Shown here piece after piece: positions 18,177 to 23,232 of a DNA stretch of 23,232 nucleotides. Source of the DNA: Linderina pennispora (lineage: Eukaryota; Kickxellomycota; Kickxellomycetes; Kickxellales; Kickxellaceae); NCBI RefSeq assembly GCF_002104995.1, contig NW_024468413.1, positions 1 through 23,232 on the forward strand, written 5' to 3'. How positions within the stretch are numbered: position 1 is the stretch's first letter; each line of letters starts with the position of its first letter. Below the pieces are notes generated by a model that saw only the letters and a list, made by a program, of their open reading frames with translations, was not told where the DNA came from and did no database searches. A program made the translations under genes and the position numbers.

Positions 18177-20055
18177 ATGGCCAACAAGCGCAAGTCGTCA
18201 GAACTCGAGGCCAAGGGAGGCAGCAGCGCCACTGTCAAAGTAGACAACTCGCGGGCCGATATCCAGCCAGTGCTCGGTAAGTCACCAACGAACACGCAGC
18301 GCCGGACTGTCCCCTCTGTTGCTTCCACCACTACATACTGACGATTGGCACAATTACCTGCCTGTATAGCTACATTTTCGGCTGTTGCCCCGCCGGTTGC
18401 CTCGACGTTCACCACATTCAAGTCGGGGGATAAGGATCAGAACCAGGAGTGCCTTGTAGTTAGCGAGGGCGACAAGGTGGAGTACGTGGGCCAGAGCTCT
18501 GAGGACGGCTCTGCCCTCTTTAAGGGATGCAAATACATGGTCGGCGTGTACGACAAGGCCACCAACACAGTGACGTTCCGGCGCGCACCGCTCGTGCGGA
18601 TCAACACCGTCGTGAAGTCGCTGAAGAGCTCGCGCGGCGTCAAGGAGCACGACATTTCGAACCGGATCCTGGAGGCGCGCAACGAGCTGGGTGAGAGGTT
18701 TGGTAACAAGAAGAGGAAGGCACAGATCCGCGCCGAGGAGCGCAACAAGATCAACATGGACCAGATCCAGGGCAGCGCGGGCATTATCAGCACGTCTATC
18801 GAGGCACGCACCACCTCCATGCCCACGTCCAAGGACCTGGCCGACGAAGCCAACCAGAACCGTCCGCTGCCCAACTACGACTCCACCACGACTGTGCCTG
18901 CCGACGTCTACGACATGGAGGACGTGCTGTCAAAGGCCGAGGCCTCGCACATCAACGTGTCGTCGTTTGTCAAGGCCAAGTCGCCGGATGACTACAAGCG
19001 GTTTTATCCCCGTGCAGTCCACTTTTGTGTCGGCCAAGGTCGACAAGATCCTGGACTCGGGCAAGCCCAACCTGGCGCTGCTGCGTCGCGCGCTGTTCTT
19101 GGCATATCTGATGAAGTTTGCCACTATGCGTGGAAAGGCGACGCAGAGCCGCGATGCCGCAGCCAAGCAGATGCGCTGCGCGCCCGAGATTGCCGACGTC
19201 ATCTTTGAGAAATTCGCAGAGTGCGTTGCTGGCGCGCTGAACCCCGACGGCAGCCCCGTGTACAAGAAGACGCCGGGCAATGGACAACAAGCTGATTTGC
19301 TACATTGCCATCCTGATGCTGTCGCTTAATGAGTGGATCATGTACCCGAGCGCCATGGCGGCGGACCTTGGCATGCCCACAAAGAAGTAAGTATTCTCCG
19401 CAGAAAAATGAAGCGGTTGCGGAGAGCCAGCGCGGGGTCTTGGCATGGTTGACATTTCCACGTCTATGGTGCATACCCCGCTGCCTGGCGCCCCTGGCTG
19501 ATACCCCAGCCATTTCACCCTGACTAGAGCTGCGCATTGTTTATTTCGGCTGCATCTTTTCCGCAAAAGGACATACCCATGGTTGTTTCTGCCGCGTTAT
19601 TTATTGACGGATGGTGCGCCTCCCCAGTGTCTATATTGGACATTGGGTTCGCCGATTCACACGCATTTGCTCCGCCGCCGCTGCTGCTGCCGCCGAACAG
19701 CGGGAGTACCTGAGCTGCATTCACAAGACACGACCTGGGTCAGCCCTTGCCTTTTGCAGACATTCTCACTGGCTGTTCCATGACTGCACAAAGGCGCCCG
19801 TTGTTTTTTGTGACCTGCCACTGATTTTTCCCCTCAGCGCGACATCACCACGTATTCACACTTGACTGACATTGATGTATTATTTTTAGGGCTGAAAGGT
19901 ATCTCGAGAGCGTTGGGTGCAAGCTCGAAGCCGCATCCAAGGAGGAAATCGCAAGGTTCTCGAGCAGCAAGCGTGCTGCGGGGGCTCCGAAGAAGGCGGT
20001 GCTCAAGGCACCGGTCTCCTTCCCGAAGGAGAAGAGCGGGCCGAGCAGACGCTGA
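18177..20055 (+). CDS. RPA49: RNA polymerase I subunit RPA49 (POLR1E/PAF53), with two frame breaks
   Basis: Three exons: 18177-18276, 18370-19386, 19890-20055. Removing one base from each of two homopolymer runs gives 426 residues, matching yeast and human homologues (about 415-420). RPA49 with its partner forms the Pol I-specific TFIIF-like heterodimer that aids rRNA initiation and elongation in the nucleolus. The N-terminal dimerisation part includes YMVGVYDKATNTVTFRRAPL and VRINTVVKSLKSS; the C-terminal tandem winged-helix part includes NLALLRRALFLAYLMKFATM, DNKLICYIAILMLSL, AERYLESVGCKLEA and the final AVLKAPVSFPKEK. The frame shifts at CCCC 19008-19011 and again at GGG 19275-19277. Dropping one base at each rejoins conserved sequence exactly (FYP-VQSTFVSAK; KKTP-AMDNKL), so sequencing or assembly error is likelier than decay, though a pseudogene is not excluded. 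Confidence 0.88.
18277..18369 (+). other. Intron 1 of RPA49
   Basis: A 93-bp intron runs from GTAAGTCACC to ctgtatAG, with a good branch-like site (tactgac, about 18335). Phase 1 splicing turns ...PVLG into PVL-ATFSAVAPP and joins the Lys-rich N-terminus to the conserved dimerisation domain. Confidence 0.85.
19387..19889 (+). other. Intron 2 of RPA49, unusually long (503 bp)
   Basis: The 5' site GTAAGTATTC follows ...PTKK and the 3' site is tatttttAG, with a ttgactgac branch-like sequence upstream. Joining gives TKK-AERYLESVGCK, which continues the winged-helix domain without a gap, so both ends are well supported. The intron is over five times longer than the two short introns placed with confidence here (88 and 93 bp). 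It holds a CCG/CTG-rich patch (19671-19695). I looked for C/D-box or H/ACA snoRNA features and found no convincing set. Confidence 0.8.
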
Positions 20056-21142
20056 GCTCAATTAATTTTCCTCATTATAAATTCTGTTTCTCGGATGAAC
20101 ATGTCGACCAGATTTGCTGTTTGTTGCTGTTTCAGTCGGCAATCCCTGGTGTCCTACTTCCTTCTTGCAGAAGCGAGTCGGACATATCCGATTAAAAAAA
20201 AGGGCGGTTCTTTGTTGTTCTTGGCTGGGACAGGGCGGAGCGGGCATGCACGGACATGTGCATCTCTTGAGCTGGAGGAGCCAGTGCGCACCCGATGCTC
20301 GCAGAACACTCGAAGGATGATCGCTTGCAAGTGTGGGTAAAACAGCGTGGATTCCTCATCGTGTCCCCCTTTCTGCCAAGCGCCCAGTCTTTGTAGACAC
20401 AACATACAGGATTCGCTCTTGTAAATAGAGCAGAATGGCCGATCCATCGATGTGCCGAAAGCACATCACGCCAGTTTCGCTACCCGTCGGTCCCATCCCC
20501 GCTTAGAGAAAAGCGCGTCTACAAGGGGGCGACTGCTTCGCACATGAGGAGGGTGTTGATACCAATTGGCTTCCGCTTGCCTCCGGCGCGCTGCCGAGGA
20601 CGATCTGGGCAATTAGTGTGGATTCTCGCACCATCTCCCTCTCCAATGTCGTGGGCCAGACAGGCGCATGCTCCTCGAACGGGATGCTGCGCTGCACGGG
20701 CAGCCGCAAGATCTCTGCCACAGCGTCGGCTGCCAGGTGGCCTGGACGTGCGTGTCTGTTAGCTCTCGCGGGCCCAGCCTTCGGTGGCTATTTCTGAGAA
20801 CTAATCGATGAGTGTGCGCAGGTGGAATAGCCGAATCGAAATATTTCAACGGCCGCGCTGCTGCTGGCCAGGGGCTGGGGAGAGTAAAATGCGATTACAG
20901 TGATGTATTTGGACCAATCACCGCGCGCCAGACCACTCCCTTCGGCTAGAATGCCCGGACAGTGCCAAGAATCGCCAGAGAGGGGGTGCAGGTGACCCCA
21001 GCGCCGGACCTTGGCAAACCCGCCCGCGCCAGCGCAGTGAGCGACTATTTTTAAGTACAGGCACATCTTGTCGAAACACGCACACCATGCATACAGAAAA
21101 AGCGCCCAAGAAGCCCTTTTCTCATTCTTGTCTCACAGCGAG
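20056..21142. other. Intergenic region downstream of RPA49 and upstream of the last gene
   Basis: About 1.1 kb without a confident gene. It contains the RPA49 3' flank (AT-rich aattaatttt...cattataaattctg), a coding-like minus-strand stretch near 20503-20800 described separately, and a promoter-like right end with a CCAAT element (ggaccaatcacc, about 20913) and GC-rich blocks. No RNA gene was recognised. Confidence 0.4.
20503..20800 (-). other. Coding-like minus-strand stretch of unknown identity
   Basis: The minus-strand frame is open for about 95 codons and reads HLAADAVAEILRLPVQRSIP, then FEEHAPVWPTTLEREMVRES and TLIAQIVLGSAPEASGSQL, ending at a TAA (20503-20505). Composition and third-position GC resemble real coding sequence. 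There is no ATG near its beginning, so it would need an upstream exon or be a remnant. I recognise no family. It may equally be a chance open frame in GC-rich DNA. Confidence 0.22.
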
Positions 21143-21148
21143 TATATA
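21143..21148 (+). promoter_or_regulatory. TATA box of the last gene
   Basis: TATATA in the context cagcgagTATATAgggg, followed by a CT-rich leader with no ATG until 21529, fits a core promoter with transcription starting near 21175. Confidence 0.5.
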
Positions 21149-21528
21149 GGGGCTGGAGCACGCCTCGCGCCGGAGTGGGACTCTCTCTTTCCCTTCTCCA
21201 ACTTTTTTAAAGCGAAGCTTTCCTCTCGACCCAGTGTGCTTGTAGTAGACAAGTGATAGCCCTCTCTCTCGTTCTTGCGCGCTCTCTCCCACGTTCCAAA
21301 CCGCTCTCTCCACTAGCAGCCAGTTCCATCTGGGAGACACAGCCAAAGAAGCACCCTTGACATCCACCACTTCCTACCGTCGGACTTGTCAACAACAACA
21401 ACACCATAGCAGATACCTTTTTGGAGAGGGATTATCTCTGTTTTTATTCGCTTCTCAGAGGATAACGAGACGCAGCTTCCTTTTTCCTCTCACACACAGC
21501 CTTCCAACCATACAGATATAACACGGAT
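21149..21528 (+). other. Long ATG-free 5' leader of the last gene
   Basis: Roughly 350 bases between the TATA box and the start codon contain no ATG on the plus strand, so 21529 is the first start met by a scanning ribosome. The stretch is pyrimidine-rich, with CTCTCT blocks and an unstructured CAACAACAACAAC segment (about 21392-21404). Long leaders of this kind are common for fungal regulatory genes; that link is an inference. Confidence 0.5.
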
Positions 21529-22507
21529 ATGCTGTCGACGAACAATATTCTAGAATCACACGTGCACCCTCACCACTGCTTTGCCCCAGCATCGGCGTCC
21601 ATGCAGCAGCAGCAGCAGCAGCCGACAAGGGCCACGGCAGCCAGCAACCCGTCGGCGTTTGGGCAGCGGATGCACGCCGTCAATGCCTCGGCGAATGGGG
21701 GTGCACCAGCGCTGGCCACCACGCTCGACTCCGCCCTTGCGCACACGCACCCGAATAATACTGCTTACGATGCGGCGACTGCCTCGGCATTTGCGATGGC
21801 AGCGGCCACAGTAGCAGCAGCAGTGAGCGCTGCGCCATCGCTGCACCACTACCACCCGCCGGCCACTGCCGGTATGCCACTGGGTGCGCCGATTGTGTCA
21901 GCAGATAATGTCGCTTTTGGTGGCGATGCGAACAATTCCATCGGCATGCTGGGCCGGACCGCTGCCCAGCCCGGCGGTCATATGCCCCACCCGATAGCTG
22001 CTCCGCGGCCTGTCTCCGCGCAGCAGCTGGCGCCGCCGGCCTGGATGCTGGCTGCGCTGCCGCTCGAGGTTCTGCTGGGCCTGGCTGCGCCCACGTACAA
22101 GCAGAAGATAATCAACGATGTGTTTTTCACGCAGGAGGAGCGGCACGAGTCGCCGCAGCTGACGCCCGTAAGCGAAATCGAGGATGCCCGCGACAAGCTG
22201 CTGGCGCCCGAGGACGACTCGTCGGACGACGACGACATGACCACTGGTCTCGATCTGTCGGCGGACCTGGCGATGTTTGCCGACCCGCGCAGGCGGCAGC
22301 CCGTGGTGTGTGGGCAGCGGCAGAGGAAATCGACACTGTTTGTGCGAGCACCCGCCAGCCCTCGCCCACACCGACTGTTACATCTGACCGCGATCATGCA
22401 GCCCTGGTCAGTTCCACAGTTGAGCTCGCTGATGATGCTGTGTCTACCAAGGCCCACTCGTCGCCGCTCTCCGCCCACGTTGCACAGTCAAAGTCACAGT
22501 ACTTGAG
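21529..22507 (+). CDS. Unrecognised His/Gln/Ala-rich protein, first exon, 3' end outside window
   Basis: From the first ATG of the transcript, the protein is low-complexity: His-rich near residues 12-16, a six-Gln run (26-31), Ala-rich about 81-105, and a His/Tyr/Pro patch (HHYHPP). A less repetitive part follows: PPAWMLAALPLEVLLGLAAP, YKQKIINDVFFTQEERHES, then the acidic DDSSDDDD and LDLSADLAMF, resembling an activation region. After about 22290 the annotated frame becomes Arg/Pro-rich and shadow-like, whereas the neighbouring frame gives acidic Ser/Thr-rich sequence (AEEIDTVCAS...AQSKSQYL) ending at a perfect donor, GAG|GTAAGC (22507/22508). This suggests one base is missing, perhaps in the GGG at 22311-22313. 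An acceptor near the window edge (cctccAG, 23221-23222) would continue as R-L-A-S. The overall pattern fits a transcriptional regulator whose DNA-binding part lies beyond the window; that is an inference. Confidence 0.6.
21604..21621 (+). repeat. (CAG)6 trinucleotide repeat encoding polyglutamine
   Basis: Six perfect CAG units in frame, following ATG 21601-21603, encode six Gln in the low-complexity N-terminal region. Such a tract can vary in length between strains. Confidence 0.9.
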
Positions 22508-23232
22508 GTAAGCTCTCTTTTTGCGCTGCTGTTTCACGCCATTCCCTTCCCCTCACCACTCTGCCAGCGTTCCCGGAGAGAGGAGATCGTCCAATCCCTA
22601 ATGGCATCGGGTTGGTCACTTCGCATGCTCCCACATTTCACCTCATGCTGGTTTCGGCCTGTGCAAGATTTGCCCTCCAGAGCGACCCTTTCCTGCCGGT
22701 TTCGGGTCGTCCGGAGACTTTAGGGCGATCTGCAATTTGTCGCCGAGTGTCATGACGCACGTTGCCAGCCGACATTCCTGTCCCCTCCCCTCTCTCTGGA
22801 CACTCGCAGCCGCCCGCTGGGGAGGAGACCTCTGGCCATTCTTGTCCTTCTGCGTGCTTTGTCACTCGCGCAAGATAGTAGCACGCAGTAAGAGACGTGG
22901 GTGGGATGCGTCCAATTTCATGCCGTTGTTCCTTTTTTCCTTTCACAACGAGCCCATTCTGTGCTGCACTCTTGCAGGCCTCTTTTTTCTGGGCTCAGCC
23001 TTATGCACGATTGTTGCATTGCCTTCGAGTGCGATTGGCACGAACCGGCACAACCGAGAGCAGACGCTATCCGTTTTTCCGACTGGCTTCTCTATGAAGC
23101 TGCTGCCTGCTGCCCGTATGCCTACTGCAACTTATTTGTGGGGATCTACCGTACATTTGCCTTCTGGCTTCTTATTCGATGCTGCATTTTCTCTTTCCCC
23201 TCTCCTTTGCAAATGCCTCCAGACTGGCCTCG
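22508..23232 (+). other. Probable long intron of the last gene, running to the window edge
   Basis: The sequence starts GTAAGCTCTC and is pyrimidine-rich with no conserved frame. The best acceptor is at 23221-23222, behind a strong tract (ttttctctttcccctctcctttgc), giving an intron of 715 bp and placing only ten exonic bases in the window. Another acceptor (ctcttgcAG, about 22978) is possible. The frame at 22897-23097 looks spurious. Confidence 0.45.

Noticed and set aside
19008-19012. A 17-base GT-AG 'intron' (gttttatccccgtgcag) to explain the RPA49 frame change
   Set aside because: Far too short to be spliced, and removing it also deletes the conserved YP; a one-base error in the C run explains the change better.
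18691-19329. 212-codon plus-strand frame considered as a separate gene
   Set aside because: Its second half is the continuation of RPA49 after the first frameshift; its Arg/Thr-rich first half is a shadow of the RPA49 frame.
19387-19889. Intronic snoRNA in RPA49
   Set aside because: I could not find paired C and D boxes at suitable spacing or a clear H/ACA arrangement; kept only as a suggestion to test.
1-23232. Transposons, inverted-repeat ends, CRISPR arrays, viral remnants, rRNA
   Set aside because: No transposase, reverse transcriptase or integrase motifs, regularly spaced repeats or rRNA-like sequence were seen on either strand.

Overview
The window reads as nuclear DNA of a filamentous, probably early-diverging fungus. 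Genes have canonical GTAAGT...AG introns, there is no operon logic, coding sequence is GC-rich at third positions, and long low-complexity stretches interrupt conserved domains. The style resembles Kickxellomycotina (Coemansia/Linderina-like), but that placement is an inference and not proven here.

Layout. About 1-1.2 kb: the C-terminal end of a DUF4246 protein, with no start codon visible and possibly broken. 1.5-3.3 kb: an intact 14-helix MFS exporter of the DHA2 type. 3.3-5.7 kb: no confident gene, but several short coding-like stretches on both strands, some joinable by GT-AG introns into hydrophobic peptides. 5.8-6.1 kb: a small Cys-rich protein with a GPI-signal-like tail. 6.5-14.4 kb (minus): a giant two-exon gene of about 2627 residues whose conserved islands match ITFG2, a beta-propeller subunit of the KICSTOR complex in animal mTORC1 signalling. 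15.1-16.5 kb: a DUF89/ARMT1-family metal-dependent carbohydrate-phosphate phosphatase. 16.6-17.9 kb (minus): actin-related protein Arp4. 18.2-20.1 kb: RNA polymerase I subunit RPA49 in three exons, carrying two single-base frameshifts in homopolymer runs. 20.1-21.1 kb: intergenic, with one coding-like minus-strand stretch. 21.1-23.2 kb: promoter, long ATG-free leader and first exon of an unrecognised His/Gln/Ala-rich protein with an acidic region; it runs off the window through a long intron and also seems to contain a one-base frame break.

Working relationships. ITFG2 (nutrient signalling to TORC1), ARP4 (chromatin remodelling and acetylation) and RPA49 (rRNA transcription) are all growth-related housekeeping functions. 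ARP4 and RPA49 share a 263-bp divergent promoter region. ARMT1 and ARP4 converge with only 40 bp between their stop codons. The left 6 kb is more accessory in character.

Main discoveries. The strongest is a hugely expanded ITFG2 homologue in a fungus, since KICSTOR is absent from the model yeasts. Secondary points are the cluster of homopolymer-linked frame breaks between 19.0 and 22.3 kb, which most likely reflects assembly error, and the unexplained coding-like islands in the 3.3-5.7 kb gap. I found no mobile element, CRISPR array, tRNA, rRNA or viral remnant.
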